Shown piece after piece: positions 40,889 through 52,891 of a stretch of DNA of 64,000 nucleotides. Positions within the stretch are counted from its first letter, which is position 1. The number at the start of each line of letters is the position of its first letter. Position numbers and translations under genes: made by a program. Origin of the DNA: Hemerocallis citrina (taxonomy: Eukaryota; Streptophyta; Magnoliopsida; Asparagales; Asphodelaceae); the NCBI GenBank assembly GCA_017893485.1, contig CM030361.1, positions 138,278,461 through 138,342,460 on the forward strand. Direction: 5' to 3'. The notes under the pieces are model-generated. The model was not told where the DNA came from. It saw only the letters and a program-made list of their open reading frames with translations, and searched no databases.

Positions 40889-42681
40889 ATCAAGCAAATG
40901 ACAAGATAGTATATGTGAATGTTCCATAATACAATAAATTTACAGTTCAGGTTTGAAGTCAACAATAATAGCACGATGAGAAGACTATGAATCAGTAACA
41001 TTATACAATAAAGAAACAACAAAGTTCAATTAAATATGATATTCAATTTGATTACTACTTGCCAGATTTCAAAGAGTGTTTTCTTGAACTAGAAACAATA
41101 AAAATAATTTCAAGAGACTTTTACCTGTTAGGAGACGATTCTGAATAAATAGAATAATAGGATTAGGATCCCGGGCGATAATCATGAACACGAAGCACTA
41201 ACACGTGCGAGCTACGTGCAAGACACCAATCAACAAAACACCAACACCGATCTCCGATCTCCTACTCCACAACAGCAAACACACAAACACAAACCCACTC
41301 TCCCACACAAAACAGCACACACACACAATGGGATCCAATCCAACAGCAACACAGGCTTCCCCAAACACAAAACACGGATCCGCTATCCCCTCCTCCTATG
41401 CAACAACAAAACACCCAACCAACCACTCCCTATTCTTCTTCTCCACTTCGACAGAGAGAGAGCGGGAGAACTTCGGTGACTGGCGACGCGGTGCAGCGGC
41501 GAGGGCGAGAGTGGCTGACGGTGGGGCTGTGGTCGCGAAGCGATGCAACAAGGAGAGGGGCAGCGCGAGCAAAGATGGTGCAGGCAAAGTGGGTGGGTTC
41601 GAGTGGAGGCTCGAGGTTGAAGACGAGCGGAAGGCTCGAGCGGCACGACGAGGAAGACAGGGGAACTTCGAGGAAGACGATAGCGGAGGCTTCGCAGAGG
41701 TGGTGGCAATGGTGGAGTCGCAAGGTTGGGGATGGGTTTTTCGATGGAGGACGGGGGTGATGGAGATAGGTGGAGGTGTTGGTGCGGGGGCTCGATGGTG
41801 TTGAGGAGGACCAGCGACAGGTTTCAGAGGGAACTGAGCGATGGAGGTGAAGCTTCTGACTACAACAATGGCGGTTGGAGGACAGCGAAGTGGGTTTCAA
41901 GCGGTGATGAAGATGATAGGGGGAGATGGCAATTGCGAAGATGAAGATGGGGGCGAAGGAGTCGAAGATGGGGCTCAGGGAGATGACGAAGCTTGGGCGA
42001 CGAGGATGGGTTCCGGCAATGGAGGAAGACTGCGGGTGAGCGGGAAATGCAGTCGGCAATGGTGGTTCTGGGGTCTCGAGCGGAGAGGACAACAGGGTGC
42101 TCGATGAAGGGAAAGCATGGGTATGTAGCGACGTTAGAGGTGGTGAGGAGGTCGATGGAGGAGGTGGAAGACGACGAGTTGCTCGAGCGAGGATGTGGTC
42201 AGTTGGGTTCTCTGTTTTTGGTTTGAAACAAAGGAAAAGAGAAGGAGTGGGAGAGAGAGATAGACGGGGTGAGAGAGTGTGGGGGGGTTGCACTCTATTG
42301 GGGAACAGAGGAGAAAGAGAAAGGGAGTTTAATTAATAGAATAATATTATAATATTAATTAAGGGGTAGAGCTAGTGGGGATGAGAACGTAAGATGTGTG
42401 CAGTTGAGGAGATCTGGGTTAGTTGTTAGGGGAAATATGGGTTTGTGGGTTTGGGTAGACTATGATTTGGGTTCAGGATCCAATAAGGAGATGGGTTTGG
42501 ATAAACAATAATATGGGCTTATAAATGGATTTGGCTAATAAAAGATAACAAAAATAATACTAGAAAAATAAATTGTAATAGAATGCCCACAACAAGACCA
42601 AATCCCAAAATACCATAAAACAGAAAAGAGAATACCACAGAAATACAAGAAAAATCCGTACAATCGGAAACAGGCATTACA
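40889..42681 (-). repeat. 5' LTR of E3, second part
   Basis: Continues the LTR after E2 and matches 17890-19722. A 287-codon frame is open on the sense strand at 41430-42293, corresponding to the 293-codon frame of the other LTR. Confidence 0.92.
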
Positions 42682-42686
42682 AGTAG

Positions 42687-42848
42687 ACCCAAATATAATA
42701 TCATGAACATAAATCTGAACAATTAAAATATCTTTAGAACCATATTTGATAAAAAATGTTGTCTACTTTTCCTTTGGAAAAACCTATGTGAATAAGAAAC
42801 GAGCTTAGTCATTCATACCAAGCACGAGGAGCTTTCTTCAAATCATAT
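42687..42848 (-). pseudogene. Copia reverse-transcriptase remnant with altered catalytic motif
   Basis: The minus strand reads IYVHDIIFGST at 42682-42716, the copia RT motif usually YVDDIIFGST. The first of the paired catalytic aspartates is His here. The adjoining YDLKKAPRAWYE (across E5) is also the standard copia RT sequence. The E3 TSD falls just after the motif. Confidence 0.88.
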
Positions 42849-44280
42849 TGTAACACACCGAATTCCAAATAAGACTGAATTCGAAGTTCCACAGGATCTT
42901 TACACTTTTCTTCGTACAATTTTACAAGGAATTAAAAACTTTTATTACAACAATGATTACATTTTACACAGCGGAAGCAAATAAAAACATTATACATGAA
43001 TTGAATAACAACTCAAACGTTTCTTCAAGCAGCAATCATCTTTAATTCTTGTCAATTACTTTGTCCTGCATAGAAACTGTGGGTACGTCAGTTGCATACA
43101 ACTAACGCTAGGATATAATACATCAATTTTTCTTACTTAGAAAACACACACTTGTCACAAACAACGCTAAGGAGGACTATCTTATTAATGTCGTGTGTGA
43201 TTGTGCACTTAGTCCTTAATGCAATTATTACATGTCACTAATGCGCACTTGTTCGGATTCTATGCATCCCATACTATATAAGTCCGAGGACAAGCCCTTA
43301 ATCGTTCTTCATCTTGTAGGGTTGATTCTCTTGCCATGATTAAAACTACTATGGTAACTACGGTAAGTATCCTATGTGTTCTATGAGTTACGAGCCCATG
43401 TCCAGACATCCTGGAGAGAATCCCACGCACTGACACATGACGCATCATGCAGGTATCCTGTGGATAATTCACCTCTGCCATGGACCATGGCACCACCCGT
43501 AGTAACCAAACACCCTACAAGCGTCGCCACCCGTATGTTATCCTTGATTAGTATCCATGCCCTAATGTGACGCATCATAAGGACATCATGTGAACACTCT
43601 CACACCGCAGATCCAATGGCCCTCATACTTATGTTTTTCTCTTACTTTCATCACATCTCCACTATGTGTCTAATCCTTAGATAATTGAATCATGAATAGA
43701 AATCAATACTCTAGAATTACTGTTACCTCTACATCGGTCTTAAATACCATTCATTAACCATGACCCAAACTTGGTCTTTACTTATCACATTTCTCTTTTA
43801 AAAATTTCTTTCTTGCTGACGTAGGGACTAAGCTAAAACTCTAGTCTCAATTCTCTTTCCATGCTCATCAAAATGAGAGTACACATATTCACAAATTTCA
43901 CATTTCATTATGTTTCTTTTCAATGTATTTTCCATGCACAACTTGCATAATCTTAAACACTCTTTCATTGAATTTTACTCACTAATTTATAAGTCAAATT
44001 TCTCATTTTTGAACTCTTCACAATTTTCTCTATGTTCAACAACTTATTTTCATCTTAAATTACAAAAAGATTCATATCCAAAATTTTTATTAATTCTTAT
44101 TCTCAAAATTCACTTCTAATTCTCATTATAATAGTCCAAATATTCAGAAAATAATTTTTGTGAAGTCTATGTATTTTTAGAAAATTTTCTAATATTTTTC
44201 TCGATTTTTTTAAAACACTTTAAACCCTTAGAAATACAAAATATATATAAAAAAGCCAAAAAAACTTAAGAACATGCCAG

Positions 44281-44345
44281 AGGCCGGTTTCGAACTCTTC
44301 AAACCGCCCCGCTTGGCTACAGTAACTGGCTTGTGGCGCACCCAA
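44281..44345 (-). ncRNA. tRNA-like sequence 1 inside E5
   Basis: On the minus strand an A-box TAGCCAAGCGGG (44308-44319) matches the consensus at all positions. A B-box-like AGTTCGAAACC lies at 44286-44296. They are only 11 bases apart, so an anticodon arm would be missing. It sits at the place equivalent to the E4 tRNA-like sequence. Confidence 0.4.
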
Positions 44346-44460
44346 AGACCAAAAAGGCCACAACGACCAACTGTCTAAAGAGGGACTCGAATTCTATTTG
44401 AGTTCTGAGTTCGGGTTTTGAATAAAAATTAGATTTTGGAAGAAAACAAAGTCTCTGCTG

Positions 44461-44500
44461 AGACTCGAACCCAAGAGCACAGTGCCGCTGAGCTACAGTA
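44461..44500 (-). ncRNA. tRNA-like sequence 2 inside E5
   Basis: On the minus strand A-box TAGCTCAGCGGC (44484-44495) and B-box GGTTCGAGTCT (44461-44471) are separated by 12 bases. Both boxes are near consensus, but the spacing is that of a truncated tRNA. Probably a remnant. Confidence 0.4.
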
Positions 44501-45607
44501 ACGGTTTTAACGTGCACCCACTGACCAGTAGGTCTGAGTGACTAACCTGTAAGGGGATTCTAATAAAACATTTTTGTGTCTGACTGTGTTGTTTCTAGCT
44601 CTTTTTAGGAAAACTCGATTTTTCTCATTCAAATGGTTCTTATAAAATATAAACTTTCCCCTGAGTATATTCTCTTGGAAAAACAGTAGCTTGTACTTTC
44701 ATAATTCTTATAGAACTCATTTTTTACCATAAAAGCTATTTCTCTCTTAGTTAATTTAACCAATGGGTCAAATTAGATACATTTCGACATAGAAACATTT
44801 ATTTTTATAAGAATCCTTTTATCCACAATTTCCCCTCATTCATAATGAGTTCGATACAAGTTTTTTTCTCTTTCATTAACTCTTCAATTTAGTCCTATTT
44901 CCCAAACTAAATATTTTATGAGACAATATGGATTATAAATCAAGTGACTACAACACTACTTGCATACAACACACTTTTTGCCACAGTTTAATCTATTTAA
45001 TATTCCATTAAATTACATTCTATACTTTATCCATAAGCACATTTCTCACATGTTGTATCTTTCAATTCATGCATAGACAAAGTTCCACAAAAATCATAAT
45101 TTATCCATTTTAGCATGCGAATAAACTACCAAGCCATCATAACACATACTCATTTACACATTCTAATTTATTCTACTAACTTTTCATGTAGATTAATTGG
45201 TGTTCTTTTCTTCTTAATCTCTTTAAACAAATGTTTGGCAATCTTTCCTACTCAATTCTAACATAATCACAATTTCAATCCCTAGCATGGTAACTAAAGT
45301 AGAAGCTTGAGAAATCACCCACCTTTTTGAAGAAAAACAAATAGAAAGTTCCTAGAAATCTCCTTGAATACACGAACGGTTCCTTCTCCTCCTAGATTGT
45401 GTCACCAAAATTCCTTCTCCTCCTTGTACTAGATGGAACCCGAGCACTTCTTCTCTCCTTGGTGAATAGCCGGTCTCCAATGGGTGCAAGAACACACAAC
45501 AAAACACCACTCAATCTTTTTACTCACAATCTCACAATCTTTTCTTACAACTTGTTTCTTTCTTTCTTTTTCTTTTACCAATTTTTCTAGTGTATTTCAT
45601 GAAGAGA

Positions 45608-45610
<3 letters not shown>

Positions 45611-45644
<34 letters not shown>
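45611..45644. repeat. 34-base G homopolymer in E5
   Basis: An uninterrupted G run lies directly beside the TATA-like box (45651-45659). E4 has a shorter G-rich tract (tgggggggagggg) at the same LTR position. The length is likely to be unstable or hard to sequence. Confidence 0.95.
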
Positions 45645-45645
<1 letters not shown>

Positions 45646-46226
45646 AGGTACTTATACATTTTTCAAAGTAATATGGGAGGGCTAAGATTGAACTGGATAG
45701 TTGTAGATTAGGAGCTATGATGAATTAGGGAGTTAGAACAACTACCCATGAACCAAAAACCACCTGTCCACTACTCCATCACTCCCACTCTCTCTTGATA
45801 CCATCCGGCCTACACCCCCTCTCTTGTGCATGGCACGTGCAAGTGCAATGCACGTGTCACACAATGCACCCCTAGTTACTAGTTGTACAAGTTCAATAAT
45901 TAATTGGTTACAAAACTAGTGTACCCTATAAGTTGTGATAACTAAAAAGAGAATTAAATTAGTGGGCTCAATATAGTGGGCTAAAAATCTATGGGCTTCT
46001 AATTAAAAATAATTAAATTAATTAGTGTGGGCTAGAGTTAGAGAATTAGGCCTAGTGTTTAAATAGGATTTTAAATTAAAAAAGAGAAGAATTAAATTAC
46101 TTGTTCATGATATGAAAATAAATAATTTTTCTAGGGTAAATGCACATAAATTTACACGTGCAAAACACGTGAAATCCAACAAACTCTTATTTAATTATAA
46201 TTGAAAATTCAGAATGTTACACATAT

Positions 46227-47190
46227 AGTGCTTTATCAAGATGGATTACATGGTTTAGGTGTGTTGGGTCAGTGAACCTAGGTGGTTGTTCAAAATAAAC
46301 TTCTTCAGAAATAAAATCATTTAGAAAAGTGTTTTTGACATCCATTTGAAAAAAGTAAAATCTATGTAAGATACAAAAGCAAGTAAAATATGAATGACTT
46401 CAATCCGTGCACCGTGCAAAAGGTGCAAAAGTATCATCAAAATCAACTCCTTCGTGTTGGTTATACCCTTGGGCAACAAGACAGGCCTTATTCTAACAAT
46501 AGTACCGGATTCATCAAGCTTGTTCCTAAACACCCATTTTATTTCAAGGACGGTTCTACTGTGGGGTCTAGGTACAAGTCTCCATACATGATTCATTTCA
46601 AATTGATTAAGTTCTTCTTGCATGGAAATGATCCAGTTATAGGTCTCCTTAATATTTTTGGGTTCAAGTATGAACACGAATGCGGAAAAGCACATAAAAT
46701 TTTTAGCTTGAGTTTGAGTAATTACCCCCTTGGACATATCACTTCTTATAAGATCTGAGGGATGGCTAGACATGATTTTCCAAGCAAGATTCTTTTCGTT
46801 GGTGGGAGGTTGAGTTTGTGTTGTTGGAGGAATATGATCATCTTCCATGGCATCAATTTTTTGTGTGTATCTCGTCCATCAAGGATTTGTTACTGCTTTG
46901 ATGGTGGATGAGTTTTCACCTTGATGAGATGAGTTGTTTTGAGAGTCTGCATTCGGCCTCTTTTCCGTATGTACCTGTTTCTGTTCAACGCGAATACATG
47001 TCTCATCATCATCAACAATATGTAATATCTCTTTTGTGAGATAATTAGTTTCATCAAATACAACATTAACAGATTCTTGAATTGTGCGTCTTCTTTTATT
47101 ATATACACGATATGTCTTGCTACTTAGAGAATATCTTAAGAATACGCATTCATCACTTTTACGATCAAAATTTTCCAAGTTATCTAAGCT
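46227..47190 (-). pseudogene. Copia pol remnant: N-terminal reverse transcriptase and spacer
   Basis: Minus-strand frames give NHVWRLVPRP, EIKWVFRNKLDESGTIVR and FQMDVKNTFLND (start of copia RT). Upstream is the integrase-RT spacer with KSDECVFLRYSLSSKTYRVY and VVFDETN, characteristic of the copia IN C-terminal region. Frameshifts separate the pieces. Confidence 0.9.
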
Positions 47191-47192
47191 AT

Positions 47193-48230
47193 TTATAATA
47201 AACACTTTGCATCCAAATACACGAAATAACTTAAGTTTGGAATCTTTCCATAATATAGTTCAAAAGGTGTTTTCTTAAGATACTTCCTAATGTTTACTTG
47301 GTTAATGGTGTAGCATGTTGTATTGACAATTTCTGCACAAAAGGACTTTGGTAAATCATTTTCGCTAAGCATAGTGCTGGCCATTTCTTGAAGAGATCGA
47401 TTTTTCCTTTCAACAGCCCTATTTTGTTGGGGAGTGCGAGGACAAACGTTCCTTTTTCATCACAAAACAACGTAAAGAGTTCATTTTGAAATTTTCCACC
47501 ATGATCACTACGAATAGTAACAATGGTAAGACTTTTTCTCATTTTTCTATTCTACAACAGAATTTTTTAAAAACATATAAAGTGCCATCCATTTGTGATA
47601 AAAAGAAAGCAACAAGTGAATCTGTTGTAGTCATCTACAATTAAGAAAGCATACCGTGCATCTCCATTACTATGTGCTCGTGATGGTCCAAAAAGATGTG
47701 CAAAAGTTCAAGAGGTCTAGAAGTTGATACCATTTTCTTGGACTTGTGGGAACTTTTAGTTTGACATGAATCACATGGCTTACCTTTCTCAAACTTGATT
47801 TTGGGAATTCCACGTACAAGTTTGTTGAGATTATCCATAGTTGTGTGTCCAAGTCGCTGATGCCACAGCCAACCATCTTCATTTCTAGCAACAAAGCATC
47901 TCATATTTTCCTGTGCTAATTCATTAGATTTGATGACATACACATTATTACATCTATTAGCAAGAAGTAAACATGATTTATCATTATCTAATATTGTGCA
48001 TGCATTTTTGTTAAAGGTAACTATATATCATTTATCACATAACTGACTGACACTAAGTAAATTGTGTTTCAAGTCTCTTACCAAAAGTACATCATCAATG
48101 AAGCATGATGAACCGAAGTTTATTTTACCTTTACCGATGGTTTGACCAGTCATTTTATCTCCAAATATGATGGCATTCCCTCTTTTCCTTGATAGTGATG
48201 CAAAGTATTTATTGTGACCTGTCATATGAT
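47193..48230 (-). pseudogene. Copia pol remnant: integrase and GAG-pre-integrase
   Basis: GAG-pre-integrase motif WLWHQRLGHTTMDNL at 47641-47943, followed by CDSCQTKSSHKSKK (end of the HHCC zinc domain). Integrase core pieces with TIRSDHGGKFQNELF and FCAEIVNTTCYTINQV lie at 47193-47542. 48028-48225 holds FIDDVLLVRDLKHNLLSVSQ, the protease/pre-integrase junction. Several stops and frame changes show decay. Confidence 0.9.
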
Positions 48231-48379
48231 TTGAGCATCCACTATCAAGGTCACTGATCTTTAGATCTGATACGTTAATGCACCTATATTAAAATTAGTA
48301 GGTATAATTTTTGGTGCTCAAATTGGTACTGAACCTGCACTTACATTCTTTTTCACCCAAACAAAATTAGTATTTCTTT

Positions 48380-49377
48380 TCATGAACAATTATAAGATAC
48401 ATGTCCTAATTTATAGCAATAGTGACATGTAATACGATTATGCATAGGATCATGCACATGTCCATAGTTATGTGTTGGTTTGTAACTATTTTGGTGGTTA
48501 TGCATATGTGTATGGCAAGATTTCTTGAAATTTTGACGTTGTATTGGCTCATTGTAACCAAGTCCTCGATTATCATGATATGACCTTGAATTCTTTGTCA
48601 TAAGATAACTGGGCCTTTCATATTTTTCAACCAATTTTACGAACTCAATTTTTTTATTAAAAATTATTTTTCTTGTTTTTTCATCGTCTTTGGTACCCCA
48701 ACGAAGAGTGCCTAGAGTAGCATCGAGTATCCTATTATGTTCAAGTGTTTCCTTACAACCTTCCACTACCACATCAAATTTTCTTTTGCATTCATTTAGA
48801 TCGTCGATGAGTGTAGCAATATAAGCAGATTTCTCATGAATTTTACTTAGGTTTTCATTATGTATTGCCAGAGATTTTTGAATCTGTTGTTTTAAACATT
48901 CATTTTCTTCTATCATCACATCATGATCCTTACTAAATGACTCAAATTTTTCAATAATCAAGGAATTTTTATTTTTCAACTTTTGGTGTTTAGCAATGCA
49001 AGAGTCATGTGATTTATTAGACATTTGCTTATATTGTCTCAACTCACGACTTAATTTTTTTGCATAATCTCTTAAACCATTACACATGTCAACTAAATCA
49101 TCATAGGTGGGTTCTTCGATTACCTCTTCTTGGGGTGATGATTGCACCTCACCATCCCCAAGAGTCATGAATCTAAAGTCGTTGTGATTTTGCTCTTCAT
49201 CGATGAAGTCTGAATCTAGCCATGTTGTCTTTAATAGCTTCTTGCTAATTCCTGAGTTGGTGTGATGATAATCTTTGTTCCTATCTTGCGAGAGGGGACG
49301 GTTTGCACTGATATGTCATGGCTTCTTACATTTGTAACACATGTCATCTTTGTCTTTTTCTCTTTCTCCTTGAGACT
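48380..49377 (-). pseudogene. Copia gag remnant with zinc knuckles
   Basis: A 262-codon frame (48380-49168) carries a coiled, charged stretch (SLIIEKFESFSKDHDVM) and a CCHC knuckle CHYCYKLGHVSYNC. A degenerate further knuckle (MCYKCKKP) lies at about 49310-49350, next to the point where E6 split the gene. Confidence 0.85.
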
Positions 49378-49894
49378 TGTCACGCCCCGCTTCCCAAAAG
49401 AGAATACGAAATACGGATACGTGACTAAGCCTAGCGAATAATTTTTATCATCCATAAGCTGTTCAAGAATCATTACAACATCTCACAAGAATAATCAGAG
49501 TCGGAAGCAAAAGAATCGACCAACATGCACATATGAACCAAAATACCAACAAGAATACTTGAAACCAAAATATATTAATCCTAAATAATCATGATCTGAA
49601 TAAGTCAAATATCCTGGGTCACATTGCCCAAATAAAAATAAATCCAAGTAACAAGTACAATTGTTCAAACAAACTACAAGAATAATAATAGTAAAGTCCA
49701 GCACTAATACTTCATGTCACCAATATCATCTAGAACCTGTTCTCCATAATCTGCAATTTAACAATTGCAGGAATAGGAAAAAGAAAACAAACTCCCGTCA
49801 ATGCAAGTTAGGGGTCGTTTGTAATGCAGGATACAAGTACATGGGAATACTAACTAACCACATGGAATAGCATGATATCAAGATAGAATACTAG

Positions 49895-50047
49895 CATGGT
49901 AAGGTGAACAAGTGCAAGTGGCATGTATCAAGTGTCAAGTGAACAAGTATCATGTATCCAAGCAACAAGTGTCAAGAATCAAGTAAACAGGTATCAAGTA
50001 TCACGAATCAAGTAACAAGTAACAGGTGTCCAGTACAAGTATCAAGT
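49895..50047. repeat. Degenerate 'tatcaagt' short repeats (left of CACTA)
   Basis: 'Caagtatcaagt' and 'caagtgtcaag' repeat irregularly. The same repeat continues at 56188-56560 on the other side of the CACTA. The solo LTR at 5121-7906 carries the inverted form ('attcttgattaca'). Confidence 0.85.
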
Positions 50048-50535
50048 CACTACAAGAAATTTGCCATATACCAACGGACACCTATAGTAATGGTCAGTAA
50101 AATCGTAGTTATAGACCTCATATACCTATAGACGTGCAGTAAACTGTGGGTATAGGTATTCTATAACTTTAATCCATAACTATAAGCTTACTATTATTTA
50201 TTTTCTCCCTCTCTCATCAAACCCTATCTCTAAATCCCCCTCTCTCACCAAACCCTATCTCCAAATCCCCCTCCTCCCGCCGCCGTGCCCCCTTCCTGCT
50301 GTCGTGCCGCCTTCCCCGCCGTCGTGCCGCGCCCAGCCACATGTCCTTTCTCTCTCCTTCTCACCCAACCACTGCACCTCCATCTTCATCGTCCTCGGCC
50401 CTCCGTCCCCCATCGCCGTCCCCCCCCATGGCTCTCTTCTCTTTTTCTCCATCACTCAAAATAATTTTCTCCCCTCCTTCCTCTTCTTCTTCTTATTTCA
50501 AAATCAGATCTTCCTAATCTTCTCACATTGACAAG

Positions 50536-50595
50536 CACCCCCAAGTTGCCGTCACTCGAGAGCAGGGCAAGAATGTCAAGCTCATCCAAGCTCTG
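50536..50595 (+). pseudogene. Captured fragment, probably uroporphyrinogen-III synthase
   Basis: The frame HPQVAVTREQGKNVKLIQAL ends at a donor-like CTG/GTAATT. It resembles the N-terminal 'VVVTRE.GKN..LI.AL' motif of plant uroporphyrinogen-III synthase (HemD, tetrapyrrole synthesis, plastid). Only about 20 residues are seen, so the assignment is tentative. The CT-rich stretch 50180-50520 before it could be the associated promoter, leader or transit-peptide region. Confidence 0.5.
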
Positions 50596-51752
50596 GTAAT
50601 TCCTCTCTTTTTCCTTTTCCTCATCATATTTGAATTGCACTTGCTTTTGCCCCTATTGTTTTGCTATACTGTGATGGGTTCTTCTTATTGGGTCAGATGG
50701 GTTCACTTTGCTGCGTTTTGTTCTCTCATTTGACTAAATTCTGAGCTAATTCATTGCTTATGGTTAATGGGTTCTTCTTGTTGGTCCTTTTATTGTTTGG
50801 TTTAGTACCCAAAATCCTATCTTGACTTGTAATTTTGGATGGGTTGTATGATTTGTAATCTGCTTGCCTTCTGAAATTGCTAATAATATACTAGATAGTA
50901 ATGAAGTTTCACATTTGTCTACACCACTAACATGGGTATGTTGAAGTTTTCTTTAATACTTTTATTAATATGAACTTCAATTTGGTTGTGGGTGAGTTCT
51001 TTTGGATTTCAATCTTTGATTATGAATAACATGCCTGAGATGTTTCAGCATTTCTGCAGTGCACATTTTGTTCATATATATTTGTCAACCGAAGGTGGTG
51101 ATGTTAGTGTAGCTAAATTTTACAAAACTTAATTTAGCTAATTTTGTTATACTAATTTTTTGAGGAAATTCTTTTATATTCAAAAGCTCTAATTTTCTTT
51201 TGCCTTTATATGCTGTTTTGTAGGTTATCAACACATGTCTTGCTTGACAGATCATGAAAACTCTTGCCTTTCAATCTGGCTCTGGGTGAGTTCTTTTGGA
51301 CTTCAAACTTTGATTAGGAATTGTTAAATCTCAAGTATTTCAGTGAGAATTTAGAATTTATTTTCGAATTTGTTTTTGTACCAATCAACTCTTGCATACA
51401 ATCTAAATGGGGTCAAATTACTTGGCCGGATTGTTAGGGTACAACATGTGAGTAAATACAAAAAAAAGGGTAAAGAATAAGGTGATGAAGAAGAGCAAAA
51501 GAAGAGGGAGTCATGGGGTGTTTGTTGCGCTTTGCAAAGAGTGAATGTATGCGGGGAGCTTCATGTAAATCAACTCTTGCAGACAATCTGAATGGTATAT
51601 ATCAAATGATTTTTTTGTGAATTATGTTAATTGTTCACAGCTAAATTGACTTGGTATCCTGTAGAAACTAAATTCTGTGTTGCTTCGTATATGATGACAT
51701 CTTGGATTCAAGCTCACTTCTAGAAAAATTTCTACGTGTTTTATTAAAACAG

Positions 51753-51818
51753 GTCGCAGGTCGTTCCAATGATCCTCAGCTTACCGACTTTGTTCAAAGC
51801 GAATTCCTTGTCGAGCAG
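51753..51818 (+). pseudogene. Captured ferritin exon
   Basis: A 66-bp exon lies between acceptor aaacag and donor GAGCAG/gtgaag and encodes VAGRSNDPQLTDFVQSEF then LVEQ. Plant ferritins have VADRNNDPQLADFIESEF at the same place, with the same exon borders as remembered for plant ferritin genes. Ferritin stores iron in plastids. A single exon cannot function. Its intact frame and splice sites show genomic rather than cDNA capture. Confidence 0.85.
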
Positions 51819-52242
51819 GTGAAGCCATTCATTCCTTGTTCTTTATTTATTTCTAGAAAATGATGCTTTTATCAGTTAGCGCGTACCTATTGTAATGCTT
51901 CTACATTGTGAAGGATATTGTTGCTTCCATTAGTTGTGATTATATAAGGATATTATATGGCATTGAATGTTAGCTTTATTATTCATCTTAATAATTTTAC
52001 AATGTAGACCACCCCTTTTTTGTGTCTAATTTGTGTTTGTACCTAAATTTTCTTATTCATTTGATATACTATTGGAATGTCCATGACTATAGATTAACTA
52101 CAGCTATGCTAACATTTATGTCTTTGTGGCTAATTTAACTACAACTATGGTAAATAGTTTGTGAATCAAGGTTTTTCCACCGACCCTTATCTCTCTTCCA
52201 ATACTTCAAATGTCTTCTACTAACTGTGATTGTGCTTTACAG

Positions 52243-52370
52243 GTTTGCTTCCTGTGATTGAACATTTTAACCATTCTGGAAATGTTTTAGGTTCCTTGGA
52301 ACCTGTAGAAGAAATTAAGAACCTCATCTGTGGAAATATAAAAGTTGAAGCTATTATAAGCGGTGAGTTT
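52243..52370 (+). pseudogene. Captured exon-like piece, unidentified
   Basis: After the acceptor tttacag, a frame starting GLLPVIEHFNHSGNVLGSLE stays open for about 41 codons up to a ggtgag donor-like site near 52363. The composition is coding-like, but I do not recognise the family. An unrelated open frame on the minus strand is its shadow. Confidence 0.4.
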
Positions 52371-52891
52371 CCCAAATCCATCAAATCCATCAATGATGAG
52401 TTTGGGTAACGCCAGAACGAGCCTCGTAGGTTAGTGAAATTATCTTTTGATAAATTGGTTTTCAATATATATAAACTTATATACCATGGCAGGTAGAAAT
52501 ATGTTATCAAATTATACCATGTCTGCATGCTGAATTGAACTATATATTTAATAGTAGTCTTTTGTGGGTGAGTTTAGCTGATTGATCATCAGGTTGATAA
52601 ATTTTTTTCATTGCAAGCTGTCATTTCCCTCCCTAATGGATGCACTGTTGCTGAAGTTGTGTTCTGCTATACTAACTAAACTATCACCATATTTCACCAG
52701 GAGGTTTACAAAAGATTCTCTCCTACAAAGATAATAATATAAGAGAGGGAAAGGGTGAGTGGGTGAGTGCAGAAAATGGATATAATTTACTACTTATTTA
52801 TATTGATTTCCCCCCCCCCCCCTTCCCTCTAGGTGTTTGTGCGTTTATTTATATATAGTCTTGATTATTATTTCATAAACCTTTTTGGCAG

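Larger units (their letters stand above)
16830..42681 (-). mobile_element. E3: LTR retrotransposon without gag-pol (8.2 kb without insertions), TSD AGTAG
   Basis: LTRs are at 16830-19722 (3' LTR, 2.89 kb) and 22213-42681 (5' LTR, 2.85 kb once E2 is removed), with TSD AGTAG at 16825-16829 and 42682-42686. In sense orientation each LTR begins TGTAA(C/T) and ends GTGACA or its variant. The 2.49-kb internal region has an initiator-Met-tRNA primer-binding site at 22191-22203 and no coding domain. That combination fits a LARD-like non-autonomous element mobilised by a relative. It interrupts the reverse transcriptase of the copia element. Confidence 0.93.
42849..46221 (-). mobile_element. E5: solo LTR (3.37 kb), TSD CATAT
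   Basis: It starts tgtaacacaccgaattcc and ends aatgttaca, with perfect TSD CATAT (42844-42848 and 46222-46226). Its sequence and order of blocks match E4 ('gcggaagcaa', 'tgtgggtacgtcag', 'cgcacttgttcggattctat'). A TATA-like box, a 34-base G run, a leader and AG/GTGGGTGA at 45322 follow in minus orientation. Two tRNA-like segments lie at 44281-44345 and 44461-44500. No coding domain. Confidence 0.9.

Noticed and set aside
38889..44500. Functional tRNA genes in E4 and E5
   Set aside because: No full cloverleaf could be formed; E5 copies lack room for an anticodon arm and E4 has mismatches in the B box.
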